In this document: piece by piece, positions 23,718 through 31,004 of the stretch
Numbering within the stretch: the stretch's first letter is position 1
How the letters are laid out: every line of letters starts with the position of its first letter
Assembly (NCBI RefSeq): GCF_021117365.1
Contig: NZ_CP088262.1
Location: 1,674,001 to 1,738,000 of the forward strand
Source of the DNA: Nocardioides sp. cx-173
Lineage (GTDB): Bacteria; Actinomycetota; Actinomycetes; Propionibacteriales; Nocardioidaceae
Reading direction: 5' to 3'
Length of the DNA stretch: 64,000 nt
Made by a program: the position numbers and the translations under genes
The notes under the pieces: generated by a model
What the model was told of the DNA's origin: nothing
Databases searched by the model: none
Seen by the model: only the letters and a program-made list of their open reading frames with translations

Positions 23718-26150
23718 TCAGCCCACGTGCTCGACGACCCCGCCGCCACCGAGGGCCTCGGCGCGGCTGGAGCCGGAGCGCCGCAGCCGACGCGAGCGGC
23801 GCAGCAGCGAGCGCGGCCACCAGTGCGCGGTACGCCGCACGCGCGGCGCGGCGCCCTGCTCCAGCGCCGCCAGGCAGAGCGCGGCGTCCTCGGCGAGGGC
23901 CGGGTCGGCCGCGCCGTGGTCGCGGGCGTAGCGCAGCCGCTCGAGCCGCAGCACGATCCGGTCCAGGGCCGCGACGGCCTCGGGGGCCTGGTCGGCGCCG
24001 CGGGCCGGACGCTCCACCCCGGCCCGGCCGTCCTGGGCCCCACCCATCCGGGCGACCAGCCAGTCGCGGGTCTCGCGCGGTGAGCGCGACCGTGGCCAGG
24101 CCAGGCCGAGGTCGATCGCCGTGGCGCGCAGCTCCGCCCATGCCTCCTCGGGCCCGCCAGCCAGGCGGCGCTCGCGCGCCCGGCGGCGCAGCACCCGGGG
24201 GCTCAGGGCGGCCGCGGCCAGGACCAGCAGGGCGACGAGCCCGCCCCCGAGGCGCAGCCACGGGAACGCGGCAGCCTCGTCGTCGCCGTTGGCGTCGGCG
24301 TCCTCCTCGACCGGCGTCTCGGCGCTCGGCCGGTCCGTGGTGCGGTCGGGCAGGTCGTCGCCGGCGGTGGCCGACGGCGCCACGCTCGGGTCCGGCACGT
24401 CGGGGACGTTCTCGGTGGTGTAGTCGGGCGCCGAGCCGGCTCGGTCGGCGGGGGTGGGCTCGAAGCGCACCCAGCCGGCGCCCGGGAAGTACAGCTCCGG
24501 CCAGGCGTGCAGGTCGTGCGAGCTGTACTGGTAGACCCCGTCGCCGATGCGGTCCGGCGAGAGGAAGCCCAGCGCGACGCGGGCCGGGATGTCGAGCACG
24601 CGGGCCATCGTCGCCATCGCCGCCGCGAACTGCTCGCAGTAGCCCACGCGCCCCTCGTCGGGGTCGAGGAAGGCGGCGAGCTCGTCGCCGCTGCTGCCCT
24701 CGTCGGCCTCCTCCAGGTCGTACTCGAAGCCGCCGGTTACGCGGAACCACTGCTGCAGCGCCTGCGCCTTCTCGAAGGTGGAGTCGGCGTTCTCGGTCAC
24801 GTCCACCGCCAGCTCGCGCACGAGCGGCGGGAGGTCCTCGGGCAGCTCGAGGAAGTCGAGGGTGTCGTTGGTGACGCCGGAGGGCGCCTGAGCCAGCTCC
24901 GTGGCCTCGACGTCCAGCTGGACCCCCGTCATCGAGTAGTCCATCCCCGCGGTGGTCAGGTCGTCGTTGCCGGCGTTCCCGGCCAGGAAGTCCATCGTCC
25001 GGGGGTCGTAGCGCCAGTCGCCCTCGGCGCGGATGTCCGCGATCGGCGCCTGGGTCGGCAACCAGGTCGACTCGAAGTCGTCGTTGATGCTGACGTCGTA
25101 CTCGAAGTAGCGGCGCGGCATCTCCGGCCACACCCCCTCCAGCGGCGGCATCTGCCCGTCGGGGACGTTCTCGGTCGGCACCTCGCGGTCACCGGAGCTC
25201 CACTCGTTGCCGCTGAAGCGGGTGAGGACGGAGATCCGCAGGTACGACGGGTCGGGGTCGTCGGTCTCCACCTGGATCAGCGGCCGGTCGCTGCCGCGCT
25301 TGAGGTCGCGGCGCAGGTCGACCATCGGGTTCTCGATCGAGATCTCGTCGTCGCCGCCGGGGCCGGTGCCGAAGTCGAGCAGGCTCAGGCTCATCGTGGG
25401 GATCAGCAGCGGTACGACGATCGCGAGCGCCGTCGCGACCGTGCCGATGGTGCCGGCACTCGCCCGGATCGCGCCGGTGCGGACCCCGAACGTGTCCGCC
25501 CCCTCGGCCTGCGGCTGGCCCAACGGGCGCCCCCAGCGAGCGACGAGGTCGCTCTCGTGGAGGAAGAGCATCGTCATGAAGCCGGCCGCGGTGAGGGCGA
25601 AGACCCACCAGGAGACGCTGGAGTCCAGGAGGCTGACCGGGACGCTGTAGACGGTGAGCAGCGGCAGTCCGGCCAGGGGCACGCGGCGCAGCGTGCACGC
25701 CAGCGCGTCGACGAGCAGCAGGCACAGCAGCCCGCCGCCCACGAGCAGCGGATGCACGCCGGGAGCGGCGTCGGGGACCGGTGCGGCGTACTGGTTGGCG
25801 CTGTCGACGGCGTTGCGGAAGGCGCTCTCGAGCTCGACCCACGCCGTGCCCAGGGGGAGTGGGGACCCGGTGAGCATCAGGCACGCGAACATCCCCGAGA
25901 CCAGCACCTGCAGGGCGATGACGAGCACCGCCGGCACCCGCCACCAGCGGGCGAGGGCGCCGGTGAGCGCCACCGTGGCGCCGAGCAGCAGCAGGGGGAC
26001 CAGGTAGGTCGCCGAGGTCATCGTGAAGCCGCGCCAGCAGAACGTCGCGATCCAGGTCGTGCCGGCGGCGACGAAGGCGAGCAGCATGCCGGTGCCCAGC
26101 CCGGTGCCCCGTCCCGTGCCCCGTCCGGTCCGCTGGGGGGTGCGCGTCAT
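23718..26150 (-). CDS. TgpA-like transmembrane transglutaminase-domain protein
   Basis: An 810-residue protein. The N-terminal 220 residues hold about six membrane spans (TgpA N-terminal domain). A large extracytoplasmic domain follows, with a transglutaminase core: Cys in VGYCEQFAAAMATMARVLDIPARVA near residue 504, His in SSHDLHAWPELYFPGAGW and the Asp-region WVRFEPTPAD. A disordered Asp/Glu/Pro linker leads to another span (GGLVALLVLAAAALSP) and a cytosolic C-terminal DUF4129-like part. It is the last gene of the MoxR/DUF58/TgpA operon, overlapping DUF58 by ATGA. Such operons are thought to act on cell-envelope proteins; the target is unknown. Confidence 0.87.
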   Translation of the reverse strand: MTRTPQRTGRGTGRGTGLGTGMLLAFVAAGTTWIATFCWRGFTMTSATYLVPLLLLGATVALTGALARWWRVPAVLVIALQVLVSGMFACLMLTGSPLPLGTAWVELESAFRNAVDSANQYAAPVPDAAPGVHPLLVGGGLLCLLLVDALACTLRRVPLAGLPLLTVYSVPVSLLDSSVSWWVFALTAAGFMTMLFLHESDLVARWGRPLGQPQAEGADTFGVRTGAIRASAGTIGTVATALAIVVPLLIPTMSLSLLDFGTGPGGDDEISIENPMVDLRRDLKRGSDRPLIQVETDDPDPSYLRISVLTRFSGNEWSSGDREVPTENVPDGQMPPLEGVWPEMPRRYFEYDVSINDDFESTWLPTQAPIADIRAEGDWRYDPRTMDFLAGNAGNDDLTTAGMDYSMTGVQLDVEATELAQAPSGVTNDTLDFLELPEDLPPLVRELAVDVTENADSTFEKAQALQQWFRVTGGFEYDLEEADEGSSGDELAAFLDPDEGRVGYCEQFAAAMATMARVLDIPARVALGFLSPDRIGDGVYQYSSHDLHAWPELYFPGAGWVRFEPTPADRAGSAPDYTTENVPDVPDPSVAPSATAGDDLPDRTTDRPSAETPVEEDADANGDDEAAAFPWLRLGGGLVALLVLAAAALSPRVLRRRARERRLAGGPEEAWAELRATAIDLGLAWPRSRSPRETRDWLVARMGGAQDGRAGVERPARGADQAPEAVAALDRIVLRLERLRYARDHGAADPALAEDAALCLAALEQGAAPRVRRTAHWWPRSLLRRSRRLRRSGSSRAEALGGGGVVEHVG

Positions 26151-27430
26151 CGGACCACCATCCCCTCGGGTGCGGCGCCGCCGCCGGTGCGGGAGAGCTG
26201 GGAGGCGCTGCGCCCGAGCTCCTGCCACACCGCGTCGAGTCGGTCGCCGGGCCGCAGCGGGACCGCGCGCCAGCCCTGCTGGGCGAGGACGGGGGTGGCG
26301 CCGCCGGTGCCGGAGGTGGGCGAGGCCCACGCGGCGACGTCGACGGCGATGGCCAGCGCGGAGCTGGTGTGGTGCTGCATGCGGCGCAGGACCGGGATGT
26401 CGGTGGCCTCCACGCCGCCCAGGACGGCCACGGTGAGCCCGCCGTGCGACTGCTCGCCCAGCCAGCTGGCGTCCAGTCGGGGCGTGTGCACCGCCTCGAT
26501 GACGGCGAGGGCCTCGAGCAGGGGCGCGGTGTCGAGGTCGGAGTCGCGGAAGTGCCAGGCGGCGGCCGGGTCCTCGCCGGCGGCGGTGACCAGCCGCACG
26601 GAGAAGCCGCGGTGGCTGAGGTGGACCGCCACCGACGCGGCCGCGGAGACCGCGGCCTCCAGCGACGAGGCGATGCCCTGGCCGCGGTGCGCCCGCATCC
26701 GGTTGTCCAGGAACAGCGTGGCCCGTGACTGCCAGGGCTGCTCCTCACGCCGCACCATCAGCTCCCCGACGCGGGCCGAGCTGCGCCAGTGCACTCGGCG
26801 CAGGTCGTCACCGCGGCGGTACTCACGCACCGTGACGTCCTCCGCCGAGCCGGACGCGAAGGCCCGGGGCCGGTTGTCTCCCGAGCCGGTCCAGCCGCCG
26901 CCGAGCGGGATGGCCGGCAGGGGGACGGTACGGGGGGTGACCGTGAGCGGGACCGTCGTACGGAACGAGCGGCCGAGCTCCACGAGCCCGAAGGGGTCGC
27001 TCACGCGCACCGCCATCGGGCCGATCTCGAAGCGGCCGCGTACGTCGGAGCGCACCTGGTAGGTCACGTGGCGGCGCCAGCCGTGGCCGATGCCCTCGAG
27101 CACGAACCGCGGACGGGTGCCGAGGACGTAGGGGACCTGGTCCTCCAGCAGCAGCACGCCGCTGGGGGTGCGGCCCTCGTTGGTGAGGGTGAGGCTGACC
27201 CGTGCCGGCTGCCCCGCCGCCACCAGCTGGGGGCTGACCGTGCGCACGAGCGCCAGGCGGTAGCGGCTGCGGCCGAGGACCACGACGGTGACCAACGGGA
27301 GCGCCAGGACCAGGATCCCGACGCGGGTCAGCGCCGGCTGACCGAGGACGACCGCGCAGACGACAGCCGTGACGCCGGCAGCCAGGAACGCCCGTCCGCG
27401 GACGGTGAGACCGGCGAGTGCCTCACGCAC
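26147..27430 (-). CDS. DUF58 domain protein
   Basis: A 427-residue protein with two N-terminal membrane helices (AFLAAGVTAVVCAVVLG and VGILVLALPLVTVVVLG). A beta-rich section follows (LTLTNEGRTPSGVLLLEDQVPYVLG), then the DUF58 signature EYRRGDDLRRVHWRSSARVGELMVRREE and a von Willebrand-A-like region beginning ATLFLDNR. DUF58 proteins are encoded beside MoxR ATPases and are thought to be assembled or activated by them. It overlaps moxR by eight bases and tgpA by four, forming one translational unit. Confidence 0.88.
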   Translation of the reverse strand: MREALAGLTVRGRAFLAAGVTAVVCAVVLGQPALTRVGILVLALPLVTVVVLGRSRYRLALVRTVSPQLVAAGQPARVSLTLTNEGRTPSGVLLLEDQVPYVLGTRPRFVLEGIGHGWRRHVTYQVRSDVRGRFEIGPMAVRVSDPFGLVELGRSFRTTVPLTVTPRTVPLPAIPLGGGWTGSGDNRPRAFASGSAEDVTVREYRRGDDLRRVHWRSSARVGELMVRREEQPWQSRATLFLDNRMRAHRGQGIASSLEAAVSAAASVAVHLSHRGFSVRLVTAAGEDPAAAWHFRDSDLDTAPLLEALAVIEAVHTPRLDASWLGEQSHGGLTVAVLGGVEATDIPVLRRMQHHTSSALAIAVDVAAWASPTSGTGGATPVLAQQGWRAVPLRPGDRLDAVWQELGRSASQLSRTGGGAAPEGMVVR

Positions 27431-28418
27431 GGGGCTGGGCGTCGGGCACCGGCACCGAGGCCAGGATGCCGTCGAGGATCACGCTCGTGGACCGCCCGCT
27501 CATCGCCGCCTCGACGCTGGGCAGCAGCCGGTGGGCCAGGACCGGGCGGGCGAGGCTACGGACGTCGTCGGGCAGGACGTACTCGCGGCCGTGGATGGCG
27601 GCGAACGCCTTGGCCGCGCGGACCAGGTGCAGCGTGGCGCGAGGCGAGGCGCCCAGCGTCAGCTCATCGGTGCGGCGGGTGGCGCCGGTGAGGGCGACCG
27701 CGTAGCGCTGGACGGCGGGGGAGACGTAGACCGACGCGACGATCGCGGACAGCTTGCGGATCTCGGCGGCGTCGGTCACCGCCTCCAGGTCGTCGAGCGG
27801 GTTGGACTCCGCGCGGGAGTCGAGCATCGCGATCTCGGCGGCCTCCACGGGGTAGCCGATCGAGACCCGGGCCATGAAGCGGTCCCGCTGGGCCTCGGGC
27901 AGGGCGTAGGTGCCCTCCATCTCGATGGGGTTCTGGGTCGCGATGACCATGAACGGCGTCTCGAGGTGGTAGGTCGCGTTGTCGACGGTGACCTGGCGCT
28001 CCTCCATGCACTCGAGCAGGGCCGACTGGGTCTTGGGGGAGGCGCGGTTGATCTCGTCGCCCACCACGATGTTGGCGAAGATGCCGCCCGGGCGGAACTC
28101 GAACTCGCGGGTGTTCTGGTTGAAGATCGAGACGCCCGTGACGTCGGAGGGCAGCAGGTCCGGCGTGAACTGGATCCGCCGCACCGAGCAGTCGATGCTG
28201 CGCGCCAGCGCCTTGCTGAGCATCGTCTTGCCGACTCCGGGCACGTCCTCGATCAAGAGGTGACCCTCGGCGAGCAGCACGACCAGCGCCGCCGAGACCA
28301 CGTCGGGCTTGCCCTCGATGACCCGCTCGATGTTGTGCCGCACCCGCGCGACCACGCGGGACAGGGTCTCGAGGTCGGCGGCCCCCGTGGGCGTCATCGA
28401 CGACGCGCTGGTCTCCAC
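27423..28418 (-). CDS. MoxR-family AAA+ ATPase
   Basis: AAA+ ATPase of 331 residues: Walker A GVGKT (61-65), Walker B with DEINRASPK (from 121), sensor TQNPIEMEGTYALPEAQRDRF and the C-terminal lid with TLGASPRATLHLVRAAKAFA. MoxR proteins remodel partner proteins carrying vWA/DUF58 domains. It heads the operon, starting at a GTG preceded by GGAAGGA and a TAGGGT -10 (28454-28459 on this strand). It is divergent from mraZ, with the dcw control region lying between them. Confidence 0.92.
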   Translation of the reverse strand: METSASSMTPTGAADLETLSRVVARVRHNIERVIEGKPDVVSAALVVLLAEGHLLIEDVPGVGKTMLSKALARSIDCSVRRIQFTPDLLPSDVTGVSIFNQNTREFEFRPGGIFANIVVGDEINRASPKTQSALLECMEERQVTVDNATYHLETPFMVIATQNPIEMEGTYALPEAQRDRFMARVSIGYPVEAAEIAMLDSRAESNPLDDLEAVTDAAEIRKLSAIVASVYVSPAVQRYAVALTGATRRTDELTLGASPRATLHLVRAAKAFAAIHGREYVLPDDVRSLARPVLAHRLLPSVEAAMSGRSTSVILDGILASVPVPDAQPRA

Positions 28419-28453
28419 GTGTGGTCCTTCCGGTCAACGGGCTGCGTGCGAAC

Positions 28454-28459
28454 ACCCTA
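28454..28459 (-). promoter_or_regulatory. -10 element of the MoxR/DUF58/TgpA operon
   Basis: TAGGGT on the minus strand, about 35 bases before the GTG start, with GGAAGGA between as ribosome-binding site. No clear -35 is visible. It lies about 34 bases from the first repeat of the MraZ array on the other strand. Confidence 0.4.
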
Positions 28460-28492
28460 GAACGGCCCGCAAGCCGGCGCGGCCGCCTCGGG

Positions 28493-28597
28493 GTGGGGCG
28501 GCGTGGAAACGCGGGGGGCGATGTGGTTGACGGTGGAGCAAAGTGGGGTAATGTGGAGCGAAGTGGAGGAAGCGACCAGTGCGGTGGGTGTCGGTGG
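28493..28597 (+). promoter_or_regulatory. MraZ-type operator array: GTGG repeats on a 10-bp period
   Basis: GTGG occurs at 28493, 28503, 28523, 28533, 28543, 28553 and 28563, all on one 10-base register with only 28513 missing. Two more copies at 28584 and 28594 are shifted by one base. MraZ is known to bind short direct repeats of this type in front of its own gene. Five consecutive units (28523-28566) enclose the promoter TTGACG (28527-28532)-16 bp-TAATGT (28549-28554). MraZ bound here should repress the dcw operon, including mraZ itself. Confidence 0.85.
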
Positions 28598-28616
28598 CTG
28601 ATCTAGGAGGTGCTCC

Positions 28617-29042
28617 ATGCGGTTCATGGGCACCTTCACGCCGAAGCTCGACGAGAAGGGTCGGCTGTTCCTCCCTGCGAAGTTCCGGGACCGACTGGCG
28701 GAGGGGGTTGTCGTGACGCAGGGTCAGGAGAACTGCCTGGTCGTGTGGCCGCCGGAGGTCTTCGACCGCGAGGCCGACCGTGCTGCCGAGCGACCGATGA
28801 CCAGCAAGGCCGCTCGTGGCTACCAGCGCATGTTCTTCAGCGGTGGCGACGAGGTCGTCCCCGACAAGCAGGGCCGCATCGGCATCCCCGCGCCCCTGCG
28901 CGAGTACGCCGAGCTCGAGAAGGACGTCGTCGTGATCGGCGTCCGGGACCGGCTCGAGATCTGGAACCCCGCCAGGTGGCAGGAGTACCAGGAGGCCGAG
29001 GTCCTCAAGTTCGCCGACCTCGACGAGGACGACGACGAGTAG
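28617..29042 (+). CDS. mraZ: Transcriptional regulator MraZ
   Basis: A 141-residue protein of two SpoVT/AbrB-like halves, each with its DxxxR signature: [17 protein letters not shown] near the N-terminus and [19 protein letters not shown] in the second half. It forms a ring and binds direct repeats upstream of its own operon. AGGAGG (28605-28610) sits six bases before the ATG. It is the first gene of the dcw cluster, and its promoter lies inside the GTGG array. An acidic tail ([10 protein letters not shown]) closes the protein. Confidence 0.96.
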   Translation: MRFMGTFTPKLDEKGRLFLPAKFRDRLAEGVVVTQGQENCLVVWPPEVFDREADRAAERPMTSKAARGYQRMFFSGGDEVVPDKQGRIGIPAPLREYAELEKDVVVIGVRDRLEIWNPARWQEYQEAEVLKFADLDEDDDE

Positions 29043-29058
29043 CTCACCAACTTCACAC

Positions 29059-29177
29059 GATCCGCAGGACGAGGTCTCGGGCCCGCTTCCTGTACTCGCC
29101 GAATTCTGGGCACCTTCCCCGGCACCAGAACGCGGCACTTCCCTCGGGAAGCGGGCAGGGACCTGGTCCTGCGGATC
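29059..29177 (+). ncRNA. Long structured leader, probable mraW RNA motif
   Basis: Nested inverted repeats form an extended stem: GATCCGCAGGAC (29059-29070) with GTCCTGCGGATC (29166-29177), AGGTC (29072-29076) with GACCT (29160-29164), and GCCCGCTTCC (29081-29090) with GGAAGCGGGC (29147-29156). The 56-base top contains TTCTGG/CCAGAA as a further stem. All pairs are Watson-Crick. It lies between mraZ and rsmH (mraW), the place described for the actinobacterial mraW RNA motif, whose function is unknown. No run of U follows, so it is not a standard terminator. Confidence 0.75.
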
Positions 29178-29228
29178 ACCACTTCCTCAGCACCACACGC
29201 GCTTCCTTTCCTAGCGGGGTCGAAACCG

Positions 29229-29366
29229 ATGAGCGTCACACCAGTCACACCGGTCAGGCGGGTTCGCCACCAGGCGCGCGACGCCGCCGCCGTGATGACG
29301 TTCTCGGCACTCACCTCGGTGGCGTTCGCGACGGTCTTCCTGCTGCTCGCCCACCTGGGGCGCTGA
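29229..29366 (+). CDS. Small single-span membrane protein between mraZ and rsmH
   Basis: A 45-residue frame: a basic N-terminus [19 protein letters not shown] followed by one hydrophobic span ([23 protein letters not shown]). Its TGA shares one base with the ATG of rsmH (TGATG), so ribosomes ending here would reinitiate on rsmH. No good Shine-Dalgarno is seen, but the structured leader ends about 50 bases upstream. Third-position GC is high, as in real genes here. I do not recognise it; a division-site membrane peptide is conceivable, purely from position. Confidence 0.5.
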   Translation: MSVTPVTPVRRVRHQARDAAAVMTFSALTSVAFATVFLLLAHLGR

Positions 29367-30334
29367 TGCCCTCGCCCACCCACGACCCCGTCCTCGTCGA
29401 CCGGGTCGTCGCTCTGCTGGCCCCGGCCCTGGACCACAAGGGCGCGGTCCTGGTCGACGCCACGCTCGGCCTCGGCGGTCACACCGAGGCGGTGCTCGCC
29501 ACCTGCCCGCTGGCCCGCGTGGTGGGCATCGACCGCGACCCGGCGGCCCTCGAGCTGGCCGGGCGCCGACTCGCGCCGTACGGCGAGCGGTTCACCGGCG
29601 TCCACGCCGTCTACGACGAGATCCCCGACGTGCTCGCCGACCTCGGGCTGAGCGAGGTCGACGGCGTCCTGTTCGACCTGGGCGTCTCCTCCATGCAGCT
29701 GGACGTGCGCGAGCGCGGCTTCGCCTACGCGATCGACGCGCCGCTCGACATGCGCATGGACGGCACCAGCGGCCCGACGGCGGCCGACGTCCTCAACACC
29801 TACAGCGCCGCCGACCTGGCCCGGGTGCTGCGCGACTACGGCGAGGAGAAGTTCGCGCGCAAGATCGCCGCCGCCGTCGTGCGCCAGCGCGAGGCCGAGC
29901 CGTTCACCACGTCGGCCCGGCTCGTGGAGCTGCTCTACGCCGAGATCCCCGCGCCGGCTCGGCGCACCGGGGGACACCCGGCCAAGCGCACCTTCCAGGC
30001 GCTGCGCATGGAGGTCAACGACGAGCTCGCCGTCCTGCGCCGGGCGATCCCGGCGGCCATCGACGCCCTCGCGGTGGGCGGGCGCGTCGTCGTCGAGTCC
30101 TACCACTCCCTGGAGGACCGGCTGGTCAAGCAGGCCTTCACCGCCGCGACCAGGTCGCACGTCCCGGTCGACATGCCGTTCGTCCCCGAGGGCCACGAGC
30201 CGGAGCTGCGGCTGGTGACCCGCGGCGCCGAGCGGGCCGACGCCGCCGAGATCGCCGCCAACCCCCGAGCCGCCTCCGTCCGGCTGCGCGCCGTCGAACG
30301 TGTCCTTCCCCGCACCGGCAAAGGAGCCGCATAG
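29366..30334 (+). CDS. rsmH: 16S rRNA (cytosine-1402-N4)-methyltransferase
   Basis: A 322-residue RsmH/MraW. SAM binding lies in [16 protein letters not shown], the family signature in [33 protein letters not shown], and the C-terminal part carries [23 protein letters not shown] and [17 protein letters not shown]. It methylates C1402 in the ribosomal decoding centre. The start at 29366 overlaps the stop of the small upstream frame by one base. ftsL begins two bases after its stop. Confidence 0.96.
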   Translation: MPSPTHDPVLVDRVVALLAPALDHKGAVLVDATLGLGGHTEAVLATCPLARVVGIDRDPAALELAGRRLAPYGERFTGVHAVYDEIPDVLADLGLSEVDGVLFDLGVSSMQLDVRERGFAYAIDAPLDMRMDGTSGPTAADVLNTYSAADLARVLRDYGEEKFARKIAAAVVRQREAEPFTTSARLVELLYAEIPAPARRTGGHPAKRTFQALRMEVNDELAVLRRAIPAAIDALAVGGRVVVESYHSLEDRLVKQAFTAATRSHVPVDMPFVPEGHEPELRLVTRGAERADAAEIAANPRAASVRLRAVERVLPRTGKGAA

Positions 30335-30336
30335 CC

Positions 30337-30972
30337 ATGAGCAGCCCCACCGCCTCGGTCCGGAGCCGACTCTCGTCCCCCGCACGCGGCCTCGCGGAGG
30401 CCGCGGTCCAGCGGGCCCGGCTGAGCGTCGTCCCGCGCCGCCGCACGCGCGCCCCCCGGGTGCCGTTCGTGACCCTGGTCAGCCTGCTGCTGCTCGCCGG
30501 CGTCGTCGGCCTGCTGCTGTTCAACACCTCGATGCAGCAGGCGGCGTTCACCACCACGGCCCTGGAGCAGCAGGCCACCACGCTCGCCGCGCGCGAGCAG
30601 GCGCTGGAGATGGAGCTGGAGAAGCTGCGCGACCCGCAGCGTCTCGGGGAGCGCGCCCAGCGCGCCGGCATGGTCCAGGGCTGCCCCCCGGTGTTCCTCG
30701 ACCTGTCCACCGGTCGCGTGCGCGGCGAGGCCAAGCCCTGTGACGGCGCCCGGCTGCCGCTGGAGAAGCCGGGGCCCACGCGACCCGCCTTCTTCGACCC
30801 GCCGGCCACGCTCGCCCCGGGCACCGGCGCCACCGACGGCGGCCGCCCCGTCGTCTCGCACGGCCAGGGCCAGAACGCGGGCCAGAACACGGGCCAGAAC
30901 ACGGGGCGCGACACGGCCCGCGGCAACGGCGCGAACGCGACCGCGGCCGGTAGAACTGAGAACCAGCCGTAA
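30337..30972 (+). CDS. ftsL: Cell division protein FtsL-like septum protein
   Basis: A 211-residue bitopic protein: a basic cytosolic N-terminus, one membrane span (FVTLVSLLLLAGVVGLLLFNT, about 48-68) and an extracytoplasmic coiled coil (ALEQQATTLAAREQALEMELEKLRDPQRLGERAQRAGM) as in FtsL/DivIC proteins that hold FtsQ and activate FtsWI. The C-terminal 90 residues are unusual: proline/glycine-rich with GQN-repeats (about 174-185) that lack secondary structure. AAGGAG lies before the ATG. Sequence identity in this family is low; placement between rsmH and ftsI supports the call. Confidence 0.85.
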   Translation: MSSPTASVRSRLSSPARGLAEAAVQRARLSVVPRRRTRAPRVPFVTLVSLLLLAGVVGLLLFNTSMQQAAFTTTALEQQATTLAAREQALEMELEKLRDPQRLGERAQRAGMVQGCPPVFLDLSTGRVRGEAKPCDGARLPLEKPGPTRPAFFDPPATLAPGTGATDGGRPVVSHGQGQNAGQNTGQNTGRDTARGNGANATAAGRTENQP

Positions 30973-31004
30973 CATCCGCCCCAACTGACCCAGGAGCCCC
31001 AACG

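Noticed and set aside
28584..28597. The last two GTGG copies as full members of the phased MraZ array
   Set aside because: They are one base off the 10-base register and 21 bases from the previous unit, so I list them as possible extra sites only.
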